Part shown: positions 51,081 through 59,041 of the stretch, piece after piece
How the letters are laid out: every line of letters begins with the position of its first letter
How positions within the stretch are numbered: the stretch's first letter is position 1
From: CBDHDJ01 sp965261645
GTDB lineage: Bacteria; Pseudomonadota; Alphaproteobacteria; SHVV01
DNA length: 64,000 bases
Direction: 5' to 3'
Assembly (NCBI GenBank): GCA_965261645.1
Contig: CBDHDJ010000004.1
Location: 1,798,001-1,862,000 of the forward strand
The notes under the pieces: model-generated
The model's database searches: none
Told to the model about the DNA's origin: nothing
What the model saw: the letters and a program-made list of their open reading frames with translations, nothing else
Program-made: the position numbers and the translations under genes

Positions 51081-52484
51081 ATGCTCTGGGTCGTGCTCGT
51101 CCTGATGACCGCGGCCGCGGCGGCGGCGGTCGTCGTGCCGCTGCTCCGCCCGGCCGGCCCCCGCAGCCAGCGGGGCGCCTACGACCGCCAGGTCTACCGT
51201 GATCAGCTGAACGAGGTCGAAGCGGACGTCGAGCGTGGCGTCGTGACCGCCGAGGAAGCGGCCGTCGCGCGGCGCGAGATCGAACGCCGGCTGCTCGCGA
51301 CCGAGCCCGATGACACCGGGAGTGCGCGCGCCACCATTCGGCCCCACTACGTTGCCGCCGGGGCCATCGCGGTCGCCGTGCCGGCGCTCGGCCTCGCGGT
51401 TTATCTCACGCTCGGATCGCCCGCCGCGCCCGAGCTCGTGGCGGTGCACCGCCCGCCGGCCGCAGCCGTGGACAGCATGGCGACGGCCGGCGATCTCGAT
51501 AGCCGGATCGCCGAACTCGCCGCGCGCCTCGAAGGCGAGCCGAACGATCTCGGCGGTTGGCTTCTCCTCGGCCGTTCGTACAGCGTGCTGGCAAGATATG
51601 AAGAAGCGATCGCGGCCTTCCGCCGGGCGGCGGCCCTCGCGCCCGGCAACGCCGACGCGCAGGCGACACTCGGCGAAGGCCTCGTCCTGGCGGCGGACGG
51701 CATCGTCGAGGATCGGGCGGTGTCGGTCTTCGAGGTCGTGCTGACAATCGATCAGCGCCACCCGGCAGCGCGTTACTTCATGGCGTTGGCGCGCGCCCAG
51801 CGCGGCGCGGTCGAGGATGCGTTCCAGCGCTGGCGCGCGTTGCTGGACGATACCCCGGCCGATGCGCCTTATCGCCCGGAGATCGAAGCGCACATCCGGG
51901 AAGCCGCCGTCGATCTCGGCCGCGACGTCGCCGAAATTCTCCCCAAGCGTGCAGAGGCCTCGCCCGATGCGGCCTCGGAAACGGCGCGCGGACCGAGCCG
52001 CGAAGACATCGAGGCCGCCGCGCAAATGTCGGCTGACGAACAGGCGGCGATGATTCGCGGCATGGTCGAGGGACTGGCCGGCAAACTGGAGGAGAGCCCC
52101 GACGACCTCGATGGCTGGCTCCGGTTGGCGCGTGCCTATGGGGTGCTCGAGGAACGGGATAAGGCCCGCGAGGCCCACGCCCGGGCGGCCCGCCTTCGCC
52201 CCGCCGATGTCGCCATCCTGCTCGATTACGCCGGCGCCATCATGAACGCCGACGAAAGCGAGCGCGCGGTGCCCGCGCCGGCTGCCGATGTCCTGCGGCA
52301 GGTTCTCGAACTCGATGCCGAGAATCCGCGTGCGCTTTACTATCTGGGTCTCGCCGATGCGGAGGCCGGCCGGCGTGATGAGGCGGCGACCACCTGGCGC
52401 CGGCTGCTCGCGCGCTTGGAGCCCGGAACCGAGGCGTACCAGACGGTGGAGACTTCGCTCAACGCTTTGTTGGCCGCTCCCTGA
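51081..52484 (+). CDS. ccmI: cytochrome c maturation protein CcmI, TPR-containing
   Basis: 467 residues. Two N-terminal membrane helices flank a cytoplasmic leucine-rich loop (YRDQLNEVEADVERGVV). TPR units follow (GGWLLLGRSYSVLARYEEAIAAFRRA-like; a second block from about residue 330). It chaperones apocytochrome c to the CcmFH lyase. Last gene of the ccm run; a hairpin follows 37 bp after the stop. Confidence 0.92.
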   Translation: MLWVVLVLMTAAAAAAVVVPLLRPAGPRSQRGAYDRQVYRDQLNEVEADVERGVVTAEEAAVARREIERRLLATEPDDTGSARATIRPHYVAAGAIAVAVPALGLAVYLTLGSPAAPELVAVHRPPAAAVDSMATAGDLDSRIAELAARLEGEPNDLGGWLLLGRSYSVLARYEEAIAAFRRAAALAPGNADAQATLGEGLVLAADGIVEDRAVSVFEVVLTIDQRHPAARYFMALARAQRGAVEDAFQRWRALLDDTPADAPYRPEIEAHIREAAVDLGRDVAEILPKRAEASPDAASETARGPSREDIEAAAQMSADEQAAMIRGMVEGLAGKLEESPDDLDGWLRLARAYGVLEERDKAREAHARAARLRPADVAILLDYAGAIMNADESERAVPAPAADVLRQVLELDAENPRALYYLGLADAEAGRRDEAATTWRRLLARLEPGTEAYQTVETSLNALLAAP

Positions 52485-53041
52485 ACCGCGCTCCCCGCAG
52501 CCGATCCGCTAAATTAAGGCGGGAGGCGCCGCCATGACGCCTCCCGGAACGAGTGAGTTTAGGGGATCGAGGTTATAAAAAGGGAGATACTGATTTCTCC
52601 TGTCTTGGTGACTGCCAGCCCGGCGATCGATGCCGACACCGGCCTCTTTGGTCTCGCAATTTGCGTGCCATCGGCGCCGGTCTCGCGGAAGGCCCGGTTT
52701 TCTCACATCCCGCCGGCGGAGGGCGGGCGCAAGGGGGCTTGGCCTGGTCAGAACGACACAAGCAGCGTTCTACCGCAGGACAGGCGATGATCTTATTTTG
52801 ATACAACTAAGACATAGGTTTTGACACAACTAAGGCACAAGTTTCCTAAAGCACTATGTTTTGATGTAAAATTAAGATTTGCACCACAGAATTCGCGCGA
52901 TGGCCACCCCATCTCATGAAAAAAATTGCCCTTGGGGCGGCTGCCGGGTGGGAACGCCCAGCACAGGCCACGTAATTATGGTTAACGCGGAGTCGCTTTA
53001 ACTCTTTGTAAAGTAGGCAAAACTTTGATGGGGTTAGAGCC
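52485..53041. other. 557-bp intergenic region with a hairpin, AT-rich direct repeats and no clear gene
   Basis: A stem GGGAGGCG (52521-52528) / CGCCTCCC (52538-52545) follows ccmI but lacks a T run. About 200 bp of GC-rich sequence with no recognisable product comes next. An AT-rich stretch (52790-52890) follows with direct repeats, then the leader of the small gene at 53042. Small open frames in both directions look random. Confidence 0.5.
52796..52841 (+). repeat. two AT-rich 23-bp direct repeats
   Basis: TTTTGATACAACTAAGACAT at 52796 recurs as TTTTGACACAACTAAGGCAC at 52819 with a period of 23 bp. A third, poorer copy (TTTTGATGTAAAATTAAG) lies near 52859. The second copy contains TTGACA. 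They may be regulator sites or promoter elements for the gene at 53042. Confidence 0.5.
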
Positions 53042-53312
53042 ATGGTCCAGACCAACACCACAGGAACACCCCCGCCGCCGGCATCGATCCAGCCGATCGG
53101 AGAGGGTGCGCCCATCCGCCGCGAGCAGGTGACCGAACGCGCCGTGCAGGAACCCTCCGAGATCGAGGCCGAGCGCCAAGAGCAGACCTCGGGAGTCCGA
53201 GGCGCGCGAAGCGGAGCGCCTGGCGGCCCGGCAGGAATCTCGCGACCGCGAGGTGAAGCGCGGAAGCGCACGAGCCGAGGGCGTCGGCGACCAGGTCGAT
53301 ATCAACGTTTGA
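53042..53312 (+). pseudogene. small conserved-looking protein gene with a one-base frameshift
   Basis: Starts MVQTNTTGTPPPPASIQ. At a GGG run (53191-53193) the frame shifts. In the other frame the sequence continues smoothly as SEAREAERLAARQESRDREV and ends EGVGDQVDINV at a TGA (53310-53312), shortly before a terminator. Ignoring the shift gives an unnatural Arg/Gly-rich tail that runs through the terminator. The corrected product is about 90 residues, Pro-rich then charged and probably helical. I do not recognise its function. One extra G would explain everything, so decay and assembly error are both possible. Confidence 0.65.
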
Positions 53313-53339
53313 CCGGCGCAGATCCGGTTCCGATTCAGA

Positions 53340-53361
53340 GGCGCCCGAGGGCGCCTTTTTT
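53340..53361 (+). terminator. Rho-independent terminator
   Basis: Perfect stem GGCGCCC (53340-53346) / GGGCGCC (53349-53355) with a GA loop, followed by six T residues (53356-53361). It lies 28 bp after the corrected stop of the small gene, supporting that reading frame. Confidence 0.92.
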
Positions 53362-53421
53362 CATGCGACCAAGGCCTCAGGGTGGTTCTTTAAGGCCACG
53401 ACTGGACGCTCACTGATCGCC

Positions 53422-54027
53422 ATGTCAGAGTTGGGCATGATAGCTGACACCCCCAAGCCTGCCGGTCCCGTCGCCGTCCGGGTTCCCGAGGGAGACACCA
53501 AGCCCCGCCTCGTCTGCGATTCCTGCGGCTTCATCAACTATGTCAATCCGAAGATCGTGGTCGGCGCGGTCAGCCGCTGGGAGGATAAGATCCTTCTGTG
53601 CCGCCGCGCCATCGAACCGCAACGGAATTACTGGACCATCCCGGCCGGTTACCTCGAAGAGAACGAAAGCACGACCGACGGCGCGCGCCGCGAGGCACGC
53701 GAGGAGGCATTGGCGAACATCCAGATCACGGCCCTGCTCGCGGTGTACAGCATCCTGCGCATCAGCCAGGTCCAACTGATCTATCGGGCGCGGCTTCGCT
53801 CGTTGGACGTGGCGCCCGGCGTCGAGAGTCTCGCAACCGAATTGTTCGCGTGGAACGATATTCCGTGGGACGATCTCGCCTTTCCGAGCGTCCACTGGGC
53901 GCTCCACCATGACCGCGAGGTAAACAAGCTCAGGGAGTTCGTGCCGCGCACCAATCCGCCGGGCGCGTCGGGCGACCTGTACGCCGACGGGGCGTGGTCG
54001 ACGGTAGACCCGGGCGCCATCGCCTGA
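53422..54027 (+). CDS. Nudix hydrolase with N-terminal zinc ribbon remnant
   Basis: 201 residues. The N-terminal CDSCGFINYVNPKIVVGAVS resembles the zinc-ribbon lead-in of NADH pyrophosphatase-like proteins, with only one CxxC. The Nudix box is GYLEENESTTDGARREAREE. Substrate unknown, probably a nucleoside diphosphate derivative. ATG 53422 with another at 53437. It follows the terminator by 60 bp. Confidence 0.88.
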   Translation: MSELGMIADTPKPAGPVAVRVPEGDTKPRLVCDSCGFINYVNPKIVVGAVSRWEDKILLCRRAIEPQRNYWTIPAGYLEENESTTDGARREAREEALANIQITALLAVYSILRISQVQLIYRARLRSLDVAPGVESLATELFAWNDIPWDDLAFPSVHWALHHDREVNKLREFVPRTNPPGASGDLYADGAWSTVDPGAIA

Positions 54028-54029
54028 GC

Positions 54030-54485
54030 CTAAAACGCCAAGAGTTCACGCAGAAAATCACGCGCGAGATCGTAGATCCCCGGGTTCTTGCTCTCCCGCG
54101 GCCCGGCGATATTGAGTACCGCAACGCCGTTCGAGTTGAGCCACGCCACGACGGGCGCGATCCGCCGGGCGCCGGTGAGATCGACGATCCGGTTCGGGCG
54201 CGCCAGGCGTCCGGCGTGGCGGATGGTGAGAAGCGTGCCGTCCTCGGGTGCGCCGCGCAGCAGAATGAGAGTGGCATTCGAATCGCGCATGTTCCAGCGC
54301 GTGCGCTGGGTGTAAAGCCGCGAGGGTGTTTCGGTTAGCGGGTAGACGGGCGCGATCGCGCCGTCCTCCGCCCGCCGGCCGCGCGGGCACCAGCCGCCGC
54401 ACGGAATGCCGAGTTCGAGGGCGGTATCGAGCGCCGCGCGGTCGACCCCGGTCTGGCCGCCGGACACGATCCGTTCGATCGCCAC
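54030..54485 (-). CDS. SLOG-superfamily putative molybdenum carrier protein (YpsA-related)
   Basis: 151 residues. Rossmann-like start RIVSGGQTGVDRAALDTALE with the GGxTG nucleotide loop, then GGWCPRGRRAEDG and WNMRDSNATLIL, typical of the family annotated as putative molybdenum carriers. Ligand binding is inferred from the family; a nucleotide-sensing role is also possible. Convergent with the Nudix gene, 2 bp between stops. Confidence 0.85.
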   Translation of the reverse strand: MAIERIVSGGQTGVDRAALDTALELGIPCGGWCPRGRRAEDGAIAPVYPLTETPSRLYTQRTRWNMRDSNATLILLRGAPEDGTLLTIRHAGRLARPNRIVDLTGARRIAPVVAWLNSNGVAVLNIAGPRESKNPGIYDLARDFLRELLAF

Positions 54486-54539
54486 CGCGGTCAGGGCAGC
54501 TCCGGCTGCTCGGCGATCCCGGGGTGCGCAAGGGCCAAG

Positions 54540-54818
54540 CTAGAGGTTTTTGATGACCGCGTTCATCTCGTCCATGCTGAAGGCGGGCATGGTACGGATG
54601 CGGCCAAAGCCCCGGCGCGCATACCAGATCGAGAACGCCAGGACCGCGGCGGGATCCGGCGCATCGACGACGTCGACGAAATCGAACTCCCCTTGCGTGT
54701 AGTAGACCACCTCGAGCTTGATGCTGAGCTCGTCGAGCTTTGCCTTGGCCTCCTTGACGCGCTCTTCCGAGCGCTCGATCTGATCGGCGTTCATCTCTCC
54801 CAACAGGACGTATTTCAT
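54540..54818 (-). CDS. GYD domain-containing protein
   Basis: 92 residues, ferredoxin-like fold of the GYD/DUF3303 type: MKYVLLGEMNADQIERSEER, VYYTQGEFDFVDVVDAPDP, AFSIWYARRGFGRIRTMPAF. Probably a small dimeric stress or oxygenase-like protein; the function is not known. ATG 54818 is fixed by an AAGGAGG site 6 bases upstream. Confidence 0.85.
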   Translation of the reverse strand: MKYVLLGEMNADQIERSEERVKEAKAKLDELSIKLEVVYYTQGEFDFVDVVDAPDPAAVLAFSIWYARRGFGRIRTMPAFSMDEMNAVIKNL

Positions 54819-54943
54819 GGCGATCCTCCTTCGCGCCAAAACAGGGCCGCTAGCCTAGGCGCTTGCGCCTGGGTTGGAAAGCCAGCGGCGAGCGCGCGGG
54901 CGCGGGCTTTCGTTCGCGGCGCTTCTCGCCGACAATCCGGCTC

Positions 54944-55710
54944 ATGATCGTGCTTTTCACCGATTTCGGGCTCGCCGGTCCCTATCTCGGTCAGATGAAA
55001 GCCCGGCTTCACCGCATGGCGCCGGGTATCCCGGTGATTGACCTGTTCGCCGATGCGCCGGCCCACGACATCGAGGCGGCCGCCTACCTGCTCGCGGCCT
55101 ATGCCGAGGCGTTCGAAACGGGCACGGTGTACCTCTGCGTCGTCGATCCCGGCGTCGGCACGGGGCGGCGCGCGCCCTCCGTCATCGGCGCCGATGGCCG
55201 GTTCTTCGTCAGGCCCGACAACGGCCTGTTCAACGTGATCGTGGTACGCGCCGGGAAGGCTTGCCTGGTCGGACATCACCTGGCGGCCCACGCAGCTCTC
55301 GGCCAGCTTTCACGGGCGTGATCTGTTCGCGCCGGTGGCGGCGATGATCGCGGCGGGCCAGAGCGTGCCGGGCGAGGCGGTTCGGCCCGAATCCCGCATC
55401 CGCCCGGGATGGCCCGCGGACCTCCTCCGCATCGTCTATATCGATCATTTCGGCAACGCCATGACGGGCCTGCGGGCGCAGACGCTGAACGCCGATCAGG
55501 TTCTCGAGGCCGCGGGCCGGCACCTGATTCGTGCGCGCACCTTCGGCAAGGTGCCCGAAGGCACGGGCTTTTGGTACGAGAACGCCAACGGCCTTGCGGA
55601 GATCGCCGTCAACCGAGGCCGCGCGGCCGAAGTGCTCGGCCTCACCGTCGGCACGCCGGTCGCCGTGCTCGGCGGTCGGGGCCCGGGGCTCCGCTTAGCG
55701 CTCCAGCCCC
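54944..55710 (+). pseudogene. SAM hydrolase/SAM hydroxide adenosyltransferase-like gene (DUF62), frameshifted
   Basis: Start MIVLFTDFGLAGPYLGQMKA and VVDPGVGTGRRAPSVIGADG, RPDNGLF are DUF62 signatures; the family splits SAM to adenosine and methionine. Between about 55253 and 55266 the frame shifts by one base. The next frame continues as WRPTQLSASFHGRDLFAPVA and then YIDHFGNAMTGLRAQTL to GLTVGTPVAVLG. No stop follows before the convergent ftsY, unless a second one-base change in the G/C run near 55680 supplies one (…RGPGSA then TAG). Either a broken gene or assembly errors in homopolymers. The end is approximate. Confidence 0.72.
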
Positions 55711-56627
55711 ACCAACGCCTCGGCGAAGGCGCGCGCCTCGAAGGGTTGCAGATCGTCGATCCCCTCACCGACGCCGATGGCGTTGACCGGGAGATCGAAG
55801 CGCTGCGCCACCGCCACCAGCACGCCGCCGCGCGCGGTGCCGTCGAGCTTGGTCATCACGAGCCCGGTCACGTCGCCCATCTCGCGGAAGGTCTCGACCT
55901 GGCTGTGCACGTTCTGGCCGGTGGTGGCATCGAGCACAAGCAGCGAGGAATGGGGCGCGTCCGAATCGATCTTGCGCAGCACGCGGACGATCTTGGCAAG
56001 CTCCGCCATGAGGGTGGCCTTGTTCTGAAGCCGCCCAGCGGTATCGATGATCAGCACATCCTGGCCTTCCGATCGCGCCGCCGTGAGCGCATCGAAGGCA
56101 AGGCCAGCCGCATCCGCGCCCTCCTCGCGCGCCACCACCTTGGCGCCCGCGCGTTCGCCCCAGATCTTCAGCTGATCGATGGCGGCGGCACGGAAGGTGT
56201 CGCCCGCCACTAGCGTGACCGTCCTGCCCTCGCTCTGGAACCGGTGGGCGAGCTTGCCGATCGTCGTGGTCTTGCCGGTGCCGTTCACGCCGGCCACCAG
56301 AATGACAAAGGGCTTGCGCGCGGCATCGACGGCGAGCGGCGCCGCGACCGGCTCGAGGATGGCCGTGATCTCGTCGGCGAGCGCGTGGCGCACCTCGGCG
56401 GGCGTGACCGCCCTGTCGAAGCGGGTCGACGCGAGTTTTCCTGTGAGCGCGGCGGCGGTCTCGACGCCGAGATCGGCGGTGATGAGAAGATCCTCGAGCG
56501 CTTCGAGCGCCTCGGCGTCGAGCCGGCCCTTGGTGAGGATGCCGGAGAGTCCGTCGCCCAAACTGCGGGCGGAGCGGGCAAGGCCTGACCTCAGCCGGGC
56601 GAGCCAGGCGGGCTTCTCAGCCGTCAC
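55695..56627 (-). CDS. ftsY: signal recognition particle receptor FtsY
   Basis: 310 residues, SRP GTPase at the inner membrane. N domain (LARLRSGLARSARSLGDGL) lacks the long acidic A domain, as usual in alphaproteobacteria. G motifs: VNGTGKTTTIGKLA, DTFRAAAIDQL, DTAGRLQNK, TKLDGTARGG and GVGEGIDDLQPF. Its partner ffh is 2.4 kb away. It starts about 15 bp after mtaB ends. Confidence 0.96.
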   Translation of the reverse strand: MTAEKPAWLARLRSGLARSARSLGDGLSGILTKGRLDAEALEALEDLLITADLGVETAAALTGKLASTRFDRAVTPAEVRHALADEITAILEPVAAPLAVDAARKPFVILVAGVNGTGKTTTIGKLAHRFQSEGRTVTLVAGDTFRAAAIDQLKIWGERAGAKVVAREEGADAAGLAFDALTAARSEGQDVLIIDTAGRLQNKATLMAELAKIVRVLRKIDSDAPHSSLLVLDATTGQNVHSQVETFREMGDVTGLVMTKLDGTARGGVLVAVAQRFDLPVNAIGVGEGIDDLQPFEARAFAEALVGLER

Positions 56628-56642
56628 CGAGATCCTCCGGGC

Positions 56643-57935
56643 TCAGAGGATCACCTCGCCGGTGAGGGCGTCCTCCGCCTGGCCGGTGATACGAGTCTCG
56701 ACGATCGCACCCGGCGGCGCTGGGCTCACGCCTAGCGGCCAGCTCAGCCGGACCTCGGCGAAATGCTCGGTGCGCCCGATCACGCGGGTCTCGACGACCG
56801 CCGCGGCGAGTACGCCACGGCGCGAGGCGAAATAATCCCGCCGTGCCGCGGCGCCCGCTCTGCGCAGGCGCTGCGCCCGCTCCTTGCGCGTAGGCACCGA
56901 GACCGCCGGCATGCGCGCGGCCGGTGTGCCCGGGCGCTCGGAGTAAGGAAAGACGTGGAGGTAGGTAAGCCCCAAGGCCCTCACATGGCCGAGCGTGTTG
57001 GCGAACATCGCTTCACTCTCGGTCGGGAACCCGGCGATCAGATCGGCGCCGAACACGATGTCCGGGCGCTCGGCGCGGGCGCGGGCGCACAGGGCTTCGG
57101 CCTCCGCCGTGGTGTGGCGGCGCTTCATGCGCTTGAGGACCATGTCGTCGCCCGCCTGCAGGCTGAGGTGGAGATGGGGCATCAAGCGCGCCTCACCGCC
57201 GAACAGCGCGAGCAGCTCGTCATCCACATCATTTGGATCGATCGACGACAGCCGCAGGCGCCGGAGCTCGGGGACGTGATGGAGGAGCTTGACCACAAGA
57301 CCGCTTAACGACGAACGGCCCGGCAGGTCCTTGCCATAGGCGCCGATATCGACGCCCGTCAGCACGACCTCGGGCACACCTTCGGCGACAAGGCCACGCG
57401 CCTCTCTGACCACCGCACCCACCGGCACGCTGCGGCTCGGCCCGCGGGCGAACGGAATGATGCAGAAGGTGCAGCGGTGATCGCAACCATTCTGCACCTG
57501 CAGAAAGGCGCGCGCGCGGCCGGCAAAAGCGTGGGATGAATCGGCAACGAGGTGCCCGGCCGTTTCGCGTATCGCGAGGATGTCGTTGACCCGGACAGGC
57601 TCGCCACCGGGCGCGAAACTTTCGCGGCGCAGCTTTTCGCTGTTGCCCAGCACCTCGTCGACCTCGGGCATGGCCGCGAACGCCGCCGGCTCGAGCTGGG
57701 CCGCACAGCCGGTCACGATGATGCGCGCCTCCGGCCGCGCCCGCCGCGCGCGGCGGATCGCCTGGCGCGCCTGGCGCTCGGCTTCGCGCGTCACGGCGCA
57801 GGTGTTGACGATCACCGTGTCGGCCAAACCAAGCGCGCGCGCATGCTGGCGCATCACCTCGGACTCGTACGCATTCAAGCGGCAGCCGAAGGTGACGATG
57901 TCGGTGGTCGGTGGGCCAGGTGGTGCCGGTGTCAC
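56643..57935 (-). CDS. mtaB: tRNA t6A37 methylthiotransferase MtaB
   Basis: 430-residue radical SAM enzyme that converts t6A37 to ms2t6A37 in tRNA. N-terminal cluster domain (TFGCRLNAYESEVMRQ, VNTCAVTREAERQ, VTGCAAQ), radical SAM motif NGCDHRCTFCIIPFARG, and a C-terminal TRAM-like domain. GTG 57935 overlaps the dapF stop (GTGA); the much longer upstream open frame is antisense-like and rejected. Confidence 0.94.
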   Translation of the reverse strand: MTPAPPGPPTTDIVTFGCRLNAYESEVMRQHARALGLADTVIVNTCAVTREAERQARQAIRRARRARPEARIIVTGCAAQLEPAAFAAMPEVDEVLGNSEKLRRESFAPGGEPVRVNDILAIRETAGHLVADSSHAFAGRARAFLQVQNGCDHRCTFCIIPFARGPSRSVPVGAVVREARGLVAEGVPEVVLTGVDIGAYGKDLPGRSSLSGLVVKLLHHVPELRRLRLSSIDPNDVDDELLALFGGEARLMPHLHLSLQAGDDMVLKRMKRRHTTAEAEALCARARAERPDIVFGADLIAGFPTESEAMFANTLGHVRALGLTYLHVFPYSERPGTPAARMPAVSVPTRKERAQRLRRAGAAARRDYFASRRGVLAAAVVETRVIGRTEHFAEVRLSWPLGVSPAPPGAIVETRITGQAEDALTGEVIL

Positions 57936-58786
57936 GACGCCGCACCTCGGATCAGGCCCTCGGCCAAAGCGCCCGTGAAACTGGTCGCCACCGGGCCGGT
58001 CATGAGCACGTGGTTGTCCTCGCGCCAGGCGATCCCGAGCGGGCCGCCGTCGAGCATTACCTCGGCGGTCCGGCCGGCGAGGCCGCGGCGGTGGGCGGCG
58101 ACGAGCGCGGCACAGGCAGCGCTGCCGCACGCGGTGGTGAGGCCGACGCCGCGCTCCCACACCCGCAGCCGGATGCGCTCGGGCGCGGCAAGTTGCGCGA
58201 CGCCGATGTTCGCGCGTTGGGGAAACAACGGGTCATGTTCGAGCGATGGCCCCGCCGCGGCGAGGTCGATCGCAGCCACATCGTCAACGAAGAACACCGC
58301 GTGCGGGTTGCCCATGTTGACACCGACGGCATCAGAGAGGCCGGCCGCGCTGACGCGCTCGCCCTGCGGCGCGATGTGCAACGTGTCCATCTCGCGGGCC
58401 AAGGGGATTTCGTCCCAGGCGGTGCGCGCTTCGCCCATGTCGACGGTGATCAAGCCGTCCGCCGCGCCCCGGGCTTGCAGGAGACCGGCGCGCGTCTCGA
58501 TCACCACCTCGTCCACCGCCCGCTCCGCCATTAGCAGCTGGGCGACGCAGCGCGCGCCATTGCCGCACGCCGCCACCTCGCCGCCATCGGCGTTGTGGAT
58601 GCGCATGAAGGCGTCGGCCCGCGCCGAGGGCTCGATGATGATCAACTGATCGCAGCCCACGCCACGCCGCCGATCGGCGATCGCCTGTGCGGCGCCGTTG
58701 TCCACGGCAAATGGCGCCGCGCGGGCATCGACGATGACGAAGTCGTTGCCGAGCCCATGCATCTTGATGAACGGGACCCCAGTCAT
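57932..58786 (-). CDS. dapF: diaminopimelate epimerase
   Basis: 284 residues. Two-base racemase: Cys74 (AACGNGARC) and Cys220 (TTACGSAACAAL). FIKMHGLGNDFVIVD at the start is diagnostic. Converts LL- to meso-diaminopimelate for lysine and peptidoglycan. It is followed without a gap by mtaB and ftsY, an order common in alphaproteobacteria. Confidence 0.96.
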   Translation of the reverse strand: MTGVPFIKMHGLGNDFVIVDARAAPFAVDNGAAQAIADRRRGVGCDQLIIIEPSARADAFMRIHNADGGEVAACGNGARCVAQLLMAERAVDEVVIETRAGLLQARGAADGLITVDMGEARTAWDEIPLAREMDTLHIAPQGERVSAAGLSDAVGVNMGNPHAVFFVDDVAAIDLAAAGPSLEHDPLFPQRANIGVAQLAAPERIRLRVWERGVGLTTACGSAACAALVAAHRRGLAGRTAEVMLDGGPLGIAWREDNHVLMTGPVATSFTGALAEGLIRGAAS

Positions 58787-58899
58787 AATCCGGTTATAAG
58801 GTGTGAAAACCGTGCAAGTCCACCCGATTTGCGGAGTGCGATCCTGCGGGACGCCTGTATTCCGGCTGTTTCAGCGTCGTGGCCCGGTCCGAGCTTTCT

Positions 58900-58928
58900 T
58901 GACTCGCCCGGACCGCCGGGCTTAGGTT
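58900..58928 (+). promoter_or_regulatory. predicted sigma-70-type promoter for ffh
   Basis: TTGACT at 58900-58905, a 17-base spacer and TAGGTT at 58923-58928, in the 255-bp gap between divergent dapF and ffh. The -35 box is good, the -10 moderate. No SRP RNA-like sequence was recognised in the gap. Confidence 0.4.
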
Positions 58929-59041
58929 GCGCTCGCTCACGGACAAGGTGGCGATGGTCTGGTCAACGCCCGTGAAATCGCGCGAATTTCGCACACGGGC
59001 GCGTTTTATATTGGGACCGATGTGAAGATTTTGGAGCGTTC

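Noticed and set aside
52553..52801. Small gene in the ccmI-53042 gap
   Set aside because: Open frames exist on both strands, but none has a good ribosome site, recognisable composition or domain.
53042..53416. A 124-residue protein in one uninterrupted frame
   Set aside because: Its second half is Arg/Gly/Pro-rich noise running through a strong terminator, while the alternative frame continues the protein naturally and stops before the terminator.
58787..59041. 4.5S SRP RNA upstream of ffh
   Set aside because: No long hairpin with the conserved GGAA-type tetraloop region could be traced; only a promoter-like pair was seen.
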